Assembly: GCF_029626035.1 (NCBI RefSeq)
Contig: NZ_JARUBE010000003.1
Coordinates: forward strand, 2,232,001-2,296,000
DNA from: Micromonospora sp. WMMD980
GTDB lineage: Bacteria; Actinomycetota; Actinomycetes; Mycobacteriales; Micromonosporaceae
Direction of reading: 5' to 3'
Length of the DNA stretch: 64,000 nt
Shown piece after piece: positions 15,507 to 23,686 of the stretch (positions are counted from its first letter, which is position 1; each line of letters starts with the position of its first letter). The notes under the pieces were generated by a model, which searched no databases, was not told the DNA's origin, and saw only the letters and a list, made by a program, of their open reading frames with translations. The translations under genes and the position numbers were made by a program.

Positions 15507-16271
15507 ATGGTGGGATTGGCTCGGTCTGTGGCGGTGGAGCCCGGCCAGCAGGAGGTGGTGCTGGAGTTCGTCGGTGCCGCCGGGCGGCAGCGTGAGCCGT
15601 TGCTGGCGTGCCGGGCGATGGCGTTCGAGGACGTTGAGCCGGTGCGGCGTTTCCGCTGGTCGAGGGGTCGGCGGGATTTCGCCGGGTGGTGGTGGTCGGC
15701 CACGACGGGCCGGCACGTGGGCTACGAGTCCTGGCTCGAACGTGACCATGTGATGTTGCTGGACTTCGACCAGGAGGTGGTGGGTGTCGCGTCGCAGCCG
15801 TTCTGGTTGCACTGGTCGGACGGGACGCGGTCGCGTCGGCACGCGCCCGACTACTTCGCGCGGAGCGTGGACGGGACCGGCGTGGTGATCGATGTGCGGC
15901 CGGACGAGCGAGTCGCACCTGCTGACGAAGAGGCGTTCGCCGTGACGGCGTGGGCTTGCGCGCAGGTGGGGTGGGAGTTCCGCCGGGTTGGGGTGCTACC
16001 TGGTGTGTTGCTGAGTAACGTGCGGTGGTTGTCGCGGTATCGGCATCCCCGGTGCGGCCAGGACATCGATCTGGCGGACCGGTTGGGTGAGGTGTGTCAG
16101 CGGCCGAGGCCGTTGTTCGAGGCCGCCGCGGAGGTCGGTGACCGGCTCGCGGTGCTGCCGGTGCTGTTCCACCTGCTGTGGTGGCGGGTGCTTCGGGTTG
16201 ATCTGGAGATCGAGTTGTTGCATCCGGGCAGCCTGGTGAGCGTCGCCGCCCAGGGCGGGGCCCTGCGGTGA
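15507..16271 (+). CDS. tnsA: TnsA-like transposon endonuclease
   Basis: Protein of 254 residues related to the TnsA subunit that makes the 5'-strand cuts in Tn7-like transposition. The nuclease core is visible: Glu in 'GYESWLERDHVMLLDFD', then 'RHAPDYF' followed by 'GVVIDVRPDERV', matching the E...PD...(D/E)xK order of TnsA/PD-D/ExK enzymes, with Arg in place of the last Lys. The C-terminal part (about 150-254) would contact TnsB and TnsC. The ATG at 15507 starts 100 bp inside the element. Its stop overlaps the GTG start of tnsB by four bases. Confidence 0.85.
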   Translation: MVGLARSVAVEPGQQEVVLEFVGAAGRQREPLLACRAMAFEDVEPVRRFRWSRGRRDFAGWWWSATTGRHVGYESWLERDHVMLLDFDQEVVGVASQPFWLHWSDGTRSRRHAPDYFARSVDGTGVVIDVRPDERVAPADEEAFAVTAWACAQVGWEFRRVGVLPGVLLSNVRWLSRYRHPRCGQDIDLADRLGEVCQRPRPLFEAAAEVGDRLAVLPVLFHLLWWRVLRVDLEIELLHPGSLVSVAAQGGALR

Positions 16272-18313
16272 CCGGGCGGGGAAGGTTGGGGCCTGGTGAT
16301 CGGGTCCGGGTCGACGGGGCGGTGTTGACGGTGGTCGGTGTCGCGGGGCCGGCGGTCCGGCTGGCCGATGCGATGGGCGTGGTCAGCACGGTGCCGTTGG
16401 CGGTGTTGCAGGCGTCACCGGGTTTCGCCGTGGTCGGCGCGGGAGCGCCGGCGGTGGTGCCGGCGGCTGGCCAGTTGGAGGATGTCCCGGCTGCCGTGCT
16501 CGAGCAGGCGCTCTGGTGGGAGCAGCACATTCTGGAAGTGCTGCATGGCCGCCGTCGTGACGGTGACGTCGGCGAGGGGCCGCGTCCGGAGTATGACCCG
16601 GTGGTGCAGTCGCTGGCCCGCAGGGAGCGGGCGAAGGTGGCCGAGCTGAACGCCGCTGGTTGCCCGGCGGCGATTAGTACGGTGCGTCGGTATCGGCTGC
16701 GTTATCAGGCGCAGGGGTTGTTCGGGCTGGTTGATCAGCGGGCGGCGCGGCGCACGCCGGTGTTCGGGCGGGTGGACGAGGCGGTGGTGGAAGCGATGCG
16801 CGCGGCGATCGCCGAGACCACGGACGCGTCCTCACGCACGGCCGGTTTCGTGCTCTGGCGCACCGAGCAGCTGCTCGCCGCCCGCGGTGATGCGGTGGTG
16901 GTGCCGTCGCAGCGCACGCTCTACCGGCTGTTCGACAAGCTCGCCGCGGGCAAGCACGTGACCGGGGCTGCGCGCACCCGCCGGTCGTTGGCCAACCGCC
17001 CGGACGGGCCGTTCGGGCAGGTGACGGTTTCCGCACCGGGTGAGCTGATGCAGATCGACTCGACCCCACTGGACGTGCTGGTCCTGCTCGATGACGGGGT
17101 GGTCGGCCGGGTGGAGCTGACCGGCATGATCGATGTCGCGACCCGCACGGTCACCGCCGCGGTGTTGCGTCCGACGACGAAGGCGGTGGACGCGTCGGTG
17201 CTGCTGGCGCGCACGGTGACGCCCGAGCCGATGCGTCCGGGGTGGGTCGACGCGCTGCGGATGTCCCGTTCGGTGCTGCCGCACCAGCGGCTGCTGAGCA
17301 TCGATGAGCGGCTGGAACACGCCGCTGCCCGTCCGGTGATCGTTCCGGAGACGATCGTGTGTGATCACGGCAAGGTGTTCGTGTCGCACAACTTCCGGGC
17401 GTCCTGCCGGTTCCTGGGGATCAACTTCCAGCCGGCGCATAAGGCAACGCCGACCGACAAACCCCACATCGAGCGGATGCTGGCGTCGGTCGCGACCGGG
17501 TTCACGCAGTTCGTCGCCGGTTACACGGGCGCGAACGCCGAACGTCGCGGACGCAAGGTCGAGGACGGACCGTTGTGGTCGCTGCTTGAGCTGCAGGAAC
17601 TACTCGACGAGTGGATCGTCGCGGCATGGCAGAACCGGCCGCATGACGGCCTGCGGGATCCGGTCAGCCCGGGGCGGGCGTTCACCCCGAACGAGAAGTA
17701 CGCGGCGCTGATCGAAGCGGCCGGCTACGTCCCGGTGGCGCTGTCCGGCGCCGACTACATCGAGCTGCTACCGGCCCGCTGGCAGGCGATCAACGCCTAC
17801 GGCATCCGAATCAACTACCGCACCTACGACGCCGAGGCGCTCAACCCGCTGCGCGGGCAGCCCTCCGGGGTGACGGCCAAGAACGACCGGTGGGAGATTC
17901 ACTACGACCCTTACGACGTGTCCCGGGTCTGGGTGCGTGACCCGGCCGGCGGCTGGATCCGGGCGGGCTGGAAACACCTGGACAGGGTCATCAGTCCGTT
18001 CGGGGAACTCGCCTGGGACCACGTCCGCAAGGGCCTGCCGGAGGCCACCGAGGCCGAGCTCGCCGACGCGGTCAACGCCCTGCTGCAACGCGCGCATCGC
18101 GGACCGCCTGAGTCTTCCGCTGCTGCCGCGCCCTCGCGGCGAGACAGGCGGGTCGTCGCCCGCACCCGCGCCGCGACCCCTGCCGTCCCTCTGCCGTCGC
18201 CGCCCTTCGACGGCGCTCAGGACGAGGCGGACGGCGAGGACACCGGCCCGATCGCCCCGGTGATCCCGCTGGGAGTGTTCGACGCTCACGAGGAAGCGAA
18301 GAAACGCTGGTGA
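16268..18313 (+). CDS. tnsB: TnsB-like DDE transposase (Mu/Tn7 type)
   Basis: Transposase of 681 residues that binds the element ends and joins 3' ends to target DNA. The N-terminal 230 residues contain helix-turn-helix DNA-binding regions ('LNAAGCPAAISTVRRYRLRY'). The RNase H-like core has Asp264 (QIDSTP), Asp366 (CDHGKVF) and Glu402 (PHIERML), a DD(35)E spacing. A Mu-type C-terminal beta-barrel follows (about 490-580), and the tail (about 590-681) is basic and low-complexity, a likely contact for the TnsC homologue. Translational coupling is indicated on both sides by GTGA overlaps. Confidence 0.93.
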   Translation: MTGRGRLGPGDRVRVDGAVLTVVGVAGPAVRLADAMGVVSTVPLAVLQASPGFAVVGAGAPAVVPAAGQLEDVPAAVLEQALWWEQHILEVLHGRRRDGDVGEGPRPEYDPVVQSLARRERAKVAELNAAGCPAAISTVRRYRLRYQAQGLFGLVDQRAARRTPVFGRVDEAVVEAMRAAIAETTDASSRTAGFVLWRTEQLLAARGDAVVVPSQRTLYRLFDKLAAGKHVTGAARTRRSLANRPDGPFGQVTVSAPGELMQIDSTPLDVLVLLDDGVVGRVELTGMIDVATRTVTAAVLRPTTKAVDASVLLARTVTPEPMRPGWVDALRMSRSVLPHQRLLSIDERLEHAAARPVIVPETIVCDHGKVFVSHNFRASCRFLGINFQPAHKATPTDKPHIERMLASVATGFTQFVAGYTGANAERRGRKVEDGPLWSLLELQELLDEWIVAAWQNRPHDGLRDPVSPGRAFTPNEKYAALIEAAGYVPVALSGADYIELLPARWQAINAYGIRINYRTYDAEALNPLRGQPSGVTAKNDRWEIHYDPYDVSRVWVRDPAGGWIRAGWKHLDRVISPFGELAWDHVRKGLPEATEAELADAVNALLQRAHRGPPESSAAAAPSRRDRRVVARTRAATPAVPLPSPPFDGAQDEADGEDTGPIAPVIPLGVFDAHEEAKKRW

Positions 18314-19365
18314 CCGCCCGGCCCCAAAACTCCGACGACGGCACGCACCGGCAGCTGACCACCCTGGCCGGCTGGCGGGCGTTCGTGCAGGAGGCCCCGG
18401 TCGCGTCGAAGTTGCTCCCTGAGCGGGACTGGAACCAGCTGTCCGACCACGATCGCCTGACTTACGACGAGCGGCGCCTGAACTATCACGCCTACCTGCT
18501 GGTGGTGGCCACACCCACGATCCGGCAGGTCATCACCGAGGGACGCCGCCTTACCTACCTCAACCGCAACGCCCACTCCGGCCGCAGCGGACTGATCCTG
18601 TCCGGGGCCGCCCGCACCGGCAAGACCACCGCCCTGACGCAACTGGGCAAAACCCTCGACGTCATCCACCGGGGACGCCGCCCTGAATCCGCCGGTGACA
18701 TTCCGACCGTCTACATCACCGTCCCACCGGCCGCGACGGCGAAGATGATCGCGATCGAGTTCGCCCGGTTCCTCGGCCTGCCCACGGCCCCACGAGCGAA
18801 CATCACCGACATCATCGAGGCCGTCTGCGGGGTCTGCATCGACGCGCGCACCGCTCTGATGGCCGTCGACGAGATACACAACCTCGCCCTGGCCACCCGC
18901 ACCGGCGCCGAGGCCTCCGACATGCTCAAGTACTTCTCCGAACGCATCCCCGCCACATTCGTCTACGCCGGCATCGACGTCGAACGCGCCGGTCTGCTGG
19001 CCGGCACCCGCGGCGAGCAGATCGCCGGACGCTTCAGCATGATCCGCACCGAGGCGTTCGCACCCGGCGAGCACTGGACCGGGCTCATCGCCGTCCTGGA
19101 AGACAGCCTCCGCCTGCACCGCCACCACCCCGACACCCTCACCGGCCTGGGCGACTACCTGCACCAACGCACAAGCGGCATGATCGGCAGCCTGCTGAGG
19201 CTCATCCGCGGCGCCGCGGTCCAAGCCGTCCTCGACGGCACCGAACGCATCACCCGCCGCAGCCTGGACTCCATCCAGATCGACATCGCCGCGCAGACCG
19301 CCGCCAGCAGGGCCACCCGCAGACCCCGCCAGCCCGCGAGCAGGCAAACCGCCCCGATCCCATGA
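18310..19365 (+). CDS. tnsC: TnsC/TniB-like AAA+ transposition ATPase
   Basis: ATPase of 351 residues that links target selection to the transposase. Walker A is 'SGAARTGKTTA' (Lys105) and Walker B 'MAVDEIHNL' (Asp187-Glu188). An Arg-rich sensor region lies near 'LLRLIRGAAVQAV'. Size and motif spacing fit TniB/TnsC regulators that form filaments on DNA. The GTG start at 18310 overlaps the tnsB stop by four bases, and its own stop overlaps the tniQ ATG. Confidence 0.92.
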   Translation: MTARPQNSDDGTHRQLTTLAGWRAFVQEAPVASKLLPERDWNQLSDHDRLTYDERRLNYHAYLLVVATPTIRQVITEGRRLTYLNRNAHSGRSGLILSGAARTGKTTALTQLGKTLDVIHRGRRPESAGDIPTVYITVPPAATAKMIAIEFARFLGLPTAPRANITDIIEAVCGVCIDARTALMAVDEIHNLALATRTGAEASDMLKYFSERIPATFVYAGIDVERAGLLAGTRGEQIAGRFSMIRTEAFAPGEHWTGLIAVLEDSLRLHRHHPDTLTGLGDYLHQRTSGMIGSLLRLIRGAAVQAVLDGTERITRRSLDSIQIDIAAQTAASRATRRPRQPASRQTAPIP

Positions 19366-20396
19366 GCCGCGACACCACGCCCGACCGTCCGCAGCGGCTA
19401 CCCCGGCACGTTGCGCTGAGCCCAGGGGAAAGCCCAGAGTCGTTCCTGCGGCGTCTAGCCACCGCCAACCACCTGCGCCCCAGCTACCTGCGCACCTATC
19501 TCAGTTCCACGCCGGGAACCGTTGGTGGTCTCCAGGTCTCACGCCTGGCGGCCGTGACAGGCCGCACGACCGACGAGCTCACCCGGGTGATGCCCGCCCT
19601 CCGACCGGCAGCGCCCGGCCCCCCACTGCGCACACCGCGGCCAACCGACGCGACGCCCGTCACGCGGGAACCCCACGATCCGGCGGGCCTGCCCTCGGCC
19701 CTGCGCCGCGCAGCCGGCGCAGACGAAACCGTCAACCGACTGAGCAGGCAATTCGCGGTCCCGCGACGCACGATCATCCGAGCGCTAACGAACCAGACCG
19801 GGCCCCGCCACCACAACCGCAGCCCATGGAACAACCCCGTGCTGAACCACGTCGCCGGCCACCTCGACCACCTCATCGCCCAGAACCCGACGGCGACGAT
19901 CTGGTCGATCTGGCAGCAGCTGCAAGCCGAGCAGGCCCTGACGGTCTCCTACTGGACCGTCCGCAACTACGTCAACCGCGCCCGCGCTGACCCCGCCGAC
20001 ACCGCATCCGCCCAATTCCTACTCAGCAGAGCCGAACTGTTCACCGCGATTCGCGCACACGCAGCCGGCCACGACCTCATCACCGCACTGGCCAGCCAGT
20101 TCCTCACCGACCCCGCAGTCGTCGAGCAAGCCCTCACCGGCCGGGCACCGGAACCAGCCACACCAAAAGCGCAGAGCACCTACAGCAACCCCATCCTGGA
20201 TCGGCTCCGCCCCCACATCGACCAGATGATCACCACCGAACCAGACATCACGATCGTGTCCATCTGGCAGCGCCTCGTCGACGACCACCACGCCGAGACC
20301 TCGTATCACACCGTCCGTGACTACGTCTCCCGCGAACACCGCCAGCACTCCATCGGCAGCCGAACCCGTCAACGACCGAACCCGAACGCTCCCTAA
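19362..20396 (+). CDS. tniQ: TniQ-family target-selection protein with two tandem HTH repeats
   Basis: Protein of 344 residues. The first 90 residues carry the TniQ N-terminal signature ('LSPGESPESFLRRLATANH'). The rest departs from usual TniQ/TnsD. Two similar blocks, residues 156-206 (from WNNPVLNHV to YVNR) and 274-324 (from YSNPILDRL to YVSR), each read as a helix-turn-helix of the IS21/IstA kind ('TIWSIWQQLQ...SYWTVRNYV', 'TIVSIWQRLV...SYHTVRDYV'). The zinc-finger Cys/His cluster of classical TniQ is not evident. The repeats could recognise target DNA. The gene ends 167 bp before the right terminus. Confidence 0.82.
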   Translation: MSRDTTPDRPQRLPRHVALSPGESPESFLRRLATANHLRPSYLRTYLSSTPGTVGGLQVSRLAAVTGRTTDELTRVMPALRPAAPGPPLRTPRPTDATPVTREPHDPAGLPSALRRAAGADETVNRLSRQFAVPRRTIIRALTNQTGPRHHNRSPWNNPVLNHVAGHLDHLIAQNPTATIWSIWQQLQAEQALTVSYWTVRNYVNRARADPADTASAQFLLSRAELFTAIRAHAAGHDLITALASQFLTDPAVVEQALTGRAPEPATPKAQSTYSNPILDRLRPHIDQMITTEPDITIVSIWQRLVDDHHAETSYHTVRDYVSREHRQHSIGSRTRQRPNPNAP

Positions 20397-20428
20397 CCCG
20401 GTCGCAGCGCGACGGCCAACACCACGAT

Positions 20429-20563
20429 CAGGTTCAGATTCGGTGGCACAGATCTCAAGCCCGACGGCCACATCTGAGCACGCGAACCAACTTCTTTGCC
20501 ATCGAAGATGAACCGTCCCTGGTCACGACGACCAACACGGTTCAACTTCGCTGTCAACGGACA
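20429..20563 (-). repeat. right end: TIR and TnsB-type sites
   Basis: The TIR is 20540-20563, the inverse of the left terminus with one mismatch. Related sites read on the minus strand at 20540-20557, 20483-20501 (TGGCAAAGAAGTTGGTTCG) and 20429-20448 (TGCCACCGAATCTGAACCTG). The last closely matches the second site of the left end. The sites span more DNA here than at the left end, which is a Tn7-like asymmetry. Confidence 0.8.
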
Positions 20564-20568
20564 CTGGC
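20564..20568. repeat. target-site duplication, right copy (CTGGC)
   Basis: Five bases identical to 15401-15405, directly after the ACA terminus. On the minus strand it falls in the CAG codon of the interrupted gene. Confidence 0.93.
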
Positions 20569-21777
20569 CGTCGGACTCGAGCCTCCCGCCGAGCACCCGC
20601 CCGTCGTCGCTGAAGGCGGTCACCGCGCCCTGCCGCTGCCCGCGCCACCCGTCCGGCACCGGCAGCCTCACCGACCCCGCGTCGGTGAGCACACCGGGGA
20701 CGTCGTCGTCGACCCAACCCGCCATCCAGCCGCGACCGTTGCCGGTTCCCGCCCAGAATCGGCCCTCCAGCACGTCCGCCCGGCCGGTCCGCAGGTCGAT
20801 GCGCACCGGGTACTCGCGTACGCCGCTGCGCGGGACCACCTCGGTGAAGCGCTCGGCCAGGCCGGTCACCCAGCCACCGGACAACGACAGGGACAGGAAC
20901 TGGGTGGCCGTACCGCCCGGCACCGTCGGCAACGGCAGCACCTCCGGCCGGGCCGCACCCGGTCGCCACACCACCGCGCGCGTGCTCTGGTCCCGCTTCC
21001 CCTCGGACAGCACGCCCAGGATGGTGCCGTCGTCGTCGATGCCGACGGCCGAGCCCTCCCACCGCGGGCCGGGCAGCGGCAGGTCGACCGGCCGACTCCG
21101 GTACGAGTCCCACACCACCGGCACCTGCCTGGCCGCCGGGTCCAACCTGTCTCCCGGGCTGCGGTAACCGACGATCCGACCGGCGTCGTTGACGGCCAGC
21201 GCCGCCCGGGACGTGTCACCGGGCAGCGCGACGACCTCGCCGTCGCGCACCGCCCACGCCCGCGACGTCGGGCCGGCCACCACCGACGAGCCCACCGCCA
21301 GTTCGGCCCGGTTGACGGCCGCGAGCCTCTGCAACGAGCCCGGCAGCTCGACCTCCCGGACCCGATCCCCCGTCCAGATCAGCAGGCCGAAATCCGTCAC
21401 CTTCGACCCCTGCTCGGCCCGCCGGCCGACCAGCCACCGGCCGTCCGGGTCGCCACCGGTGACCGCGCCCTGTCCGTCGCCCGGCACGGGCAACAGCGTC
21501 GCCGCGCACACCCCCTGCCACGGACCGGTCGGCGCCGTCGTCGACCGGCCGGCGCTCGCGGCCGGCGCGGGCGCCTTTCGCCCGTCCGCGCCCAGCACCG
21601 CCGGCAGCGCGGCCACCGCCAGCACCCCCAGCGCGGCCGCACCGGCCGCCGCCACCCGCCGGTTGCGCCGCCGCCGGCGAGCCTCCCGGATCGCCCCCGG
21701 CAGGTCGATCCGGTACGGGCCGGCCGGCTCGTCGTCCAGCCACCGCAGCCGATCGGCGACCTGGTCATCATCGATCC

Positions 21778-22300
21778 TCATGCTCCCCGCCCCTTTCCCG
21801 TCCAGCCGGCCATCTCGCGATCCCCGAGCAGCCGTCGCATCGCCGCCAGCCCGTGCGAGGTCTGGCTCTTCACCGTGCCGGGCGAGCAGCCCAACGTCCG
21901 AGCCACCTCCTCCACCGGCAGGTCGTGCAGGAAACGCAGCACTAACACCGCCCGCTGGCGGGGCGGCACCCGGGTCAGGGCGTCACGCAGCACGGTCTGC
22001 TCCTCCACGCCCCGGTCATGGGTGGCCCGCACGTCGGGCGGCCCGCCGAACAGGTGCACCCGCCACCAGCCGCGCCGCCGGGTGTCCACGAAGTGCCGGA
22101 CCAGCACCGTGCGGACGTACGCGTCGAGCTGCTCGACCTCACCGATCCGTTTCCAGCGCAGGTAGAGCCGGGTTGCGGTTTCCTGCACCAGGTCATCGGC
22201 CAGATCGCGGTCGCCGCAGAGGCCGTACGCGAGCCGCCGCAGTGCCCGGTAGGCGTGCCGTGACGTACTCGATGTATTCCTGATCAGACGCGTCCGGCAT
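21778..22300 (-). pseudogene. SigE-family ECF sigma factor with +1 frameshift near codon 18
   Basis: The ATG at 22300 has an excellent GGAGGTAACC ribosome site and encodes MPDASDQEYIEYVTARLP, the usual start of Micromonospora/Streptomyces SigE-family ECF factors. The frame is then lost. The continuation LRRLAYGLCGDRDLADDLVQ is one base out of phase and runs to the stop at 21778 through sigma region 2 and region 4 ('PPRQRAVLVLRFLHDLPVEEVARTLGCSPGTVKSQ' reads over two helices). An extra G in the CCGGGCACTG stretch (22245-22247) explains the shift. No suitable start exists in the second frame before region 2. This is either a natural inactivation or an assembly error. It overlaps its partner gene by ATGA. 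Confidence 0.75.
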
Positions 22301-22304
22301 CCGG

Positions 22305-22664
22305 TTACCTCCCTGGGGTCCACCGTTCCAGACGCCACCGGCCCGGGATCGGTTGTATCGCGCCGCCGCTCTCGCCGATCGCGGACTTGTGGTGCCAGTT
22401 CTCGCGGTATGGGGCCTCTGCGAGCAGCCGGTGCGACCACGCGCCATGCAGCCGCAGCCGCAGGCCCGCGGCGGCGAACCCCTCCCGGGTCACCCACCGC
22501 CGCACCACCACCGCGCCGAGCGCGGGCATCATCGCCACCGGCAGCTGGACCAGCGGATTCACCAACGACCAGCCCATCACCCACCGGGCGAGGAAGAGGC
22601 ACGGCCACGTCCCGCCGAACGCGACGACCAGAAAGACGACGATTCCGCGCACCCGAAGTGACAT
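22305..22664 (-). pseudogene. N-terminal remnant of a CPBP-type membrane protease
   Basis: 119 codons. The first 75 residues ('VVFLVVAFGGTWP', 'LVQLPVAMMPALGAVVVRRW', 'REGFAAAGLRLRL') look like the first two helices and following loop of CPBP-family intramembrane metalloproteases, which are normally 240-300 residues long. After 'GAWSHRLL' the sequence turns non-homologous and polar. The catalytic EExxR and HxxxN motifs are absent. Probable decayed fragment; it lies five bases before the SigE-family start. Confidence 0.5.
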
Positions 22665-22699
22665 GCACTGAGCTGATCATCGCGAGGGCGGCGGAGGCA

Positions 22700-23653
22700 C
22701 TACCGCTGGGTGGCCCGTTCGGGGTGGGCCTGGGCGTACCCCGGTGGTCGTGCGGTACCGCCGCGGGTGCGCTGGATGAGCACGACGCAGGCCAGCACCG
22801 CCGCCGCCACCGCGACGGCGGCCGGGGTGACCGCCTCACCGAGCAGCAGCGCCGACCAGAGCAGCGTGAGCACCGGCTGGGCGAGCTGGATCTGGCCCAC
22901 CCTGGCGATGCCGCCCCGGGCCAGGCCGGCGTACCAGGCGAAGAAGCCGAGGAACATCGAGACGACGGTCAGGTAGCCGAACGCGGACCAGGCGGCGGCG
23001 CCGCCGGCGCGCGGCGGGTCCGCGACGGCGGCCACCGCCGTGATCGGCACCGTGACCGGCAGCGAGAGCAGCAACGCCCAGCAGATCGTCCGGGCGCCGC
23101 CCAGCTCGCGGGCCAGCACACCGCCCTCGGCGTAGCCCAGGCCGCACAGCGCCACGGCGGCCAGCAGGAACACGTCGGCCGGCGACAGCGCGCCACGCAT
23201 CGCGCCACCGGCCGCGAGGAACGCGAGCACCAACGCCAGACCGGCGGCGCTGGCGATCCAGAACAACGGCGGCGGCCGTTCGCCGGCGCGCAGCACGGCG
23301 AACACGGCGGTCATGGCCGGCAGCACGGTGACCACCACCGTGCCGTGCGCGGCGGTCTGCGTGGTGAGCGCGAGCGAGGTGAACAGCGGGAAACCGACGA
23401 CCACGCCGAGCGCCACGATCGACAGTCGCCGCCACTGCGCCCGGGTCGGGCGCGGCGCACCGGTCAGCCGCAGGTACGCCGCCGCGAGCAGGGCCGCGCC
23501 GACGGCCCGTCCGAACGCGACGAACCACGGGTCGAGGTCGTGCACCGCGAGGCGGGTGGCCGGCAGCGACATGCTGAACGCGACCACCCCCACCGCGCCG
23601 AGCGCGACGGCCGTTATCGTCCTGGGCGAAGTAGCGCTACTCTGTTCCGTCAT
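22700..23653 (-). CDS. EamA/DMT-family exporter
   Basis: Inner-membrane transporter of 317 residues with ten hydrophobic helices in two five-helix EamA repeats ('DPWFVAFGRAVGAALLAAAYL' and 'LLLGEAVTPAAVAVAAAVLA' mark typical ends). DMT exporters move amino acids or small metabolites outwards. The ATG (23651-23653, minus strand) overlaps by two bases the ATG of the divergent MocR regulator, so the two genes share their control region completely. The MocR protein is its likely regulator. Substrate unknown. Confidence 0.88.
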   Translation of the reverse strand: MTEQSSATSPRTITAVALGAVGVVAFSMSLPATRLAVHDLDPWFVAFGRAVGAALLAAAYLRLTGAPRPTRAQWRRLSIVALGVVVGFPLFTSLALTTQTAAHGTVVVTVLPAMTAVFAVLRAGERPPPLFWIASAAGLALVLAFLAAGGAMRGALSPADVFLLAAVALCGLGYAEGGVLARELGGARTICWALLLSLPVTVPITAVAAVADPPRAGGAAAWSAFGYLTVVSMFLGFFAWYAGLARGGIARVGQIQLAQPVLTLLWSALLLGEAVTPAAVAVAAAVLACVVLIQRTRGGTARPPGYAQAHPERATQR

Positions 23654-23686
23654 GAATGATGGTAGCGCCGTCGACCGCGTTGTCCA
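23631..23686. promoter_or_regulatory. face-to-face leaderless promoters and MocR operator candidates
   Basis: For the plus gene, TACTCT (23638-23643) is a TANNNT -10 ending eight bases before its ATG (23652). For the minus gene, TGGACA (-35, 23681-23686) and TACCAT (-10, 23659-23664) lie 16 bases apart, inside the plus-strand coding sequence, five bases from its ATG. GTAGCGCTAC (23631-23640) and a GTAGCG copy at 23662-23667 are candidate operator half-sites. Neither gene has a Shine-Dalgarno, consistent with leaderless mRNAs. Confidence 0.55.

Larger units (their letters stand above)
15406..20563 (+). mobile_element. complete minimal Tn7-like transposon (tnsA-tnsB-tnsC-tniQ)
   Basis: Element of 5158 bp bounded by 24-bp terminal inverted repeats with one mismatch, TGT...ACA ends and a 5-bp CTGGC duplication. 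It carries four overlapping genes in one direction: a TnsA-like endonuclease, a TnsB-like DDE transposase, a TnsC/TniB AAA+ ATPase and a TniQ-family protein. All have intact motifs. No cargo gene, CRISPR array or cas gene is present. Each end holds three related subterminal sites, as expected for TnsB binding. Intact TIRs and TSD argue for a fairly recent cut-and-paste insertion. Confidence 0.95.
20393..21781 (-). pseudogene. SigE-partner membrane protein with transposon-swapped C-terminus
   Basis: The frame encodes 462 residues, but the last 56 (20393-20563) come from the transposon right end. The native part is 20564-21781. It has a cytoplasmic N-terminus ('DDQVADRLRWLDDEPAGPY'), a basic stretch RRRRRNRR, one membrane segment (about 42-65) and a long extracytoplasmic region with propeller-like repeats ('WLVGRRAEQGS', 'IVGYRSPGD', 'ILGVLSEGK', 'VLGGRLESD'). 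The ATG overlaps the stop of the SigE-family gene by four bases (ATGA). This is the position and topology of a sigma-factor partner or regulator; the function is inferred. The insertion replaced only nine native residues, so activity may remain. Confidence 0.75.

Noticed and set aside
15406..20563. CRISPR-associated transposon
   Set aside because: TnsABC-TniQ genes raised the idea, but there is no cas gene, repeat-spacer array or crRNA-like sequence in the element or window.
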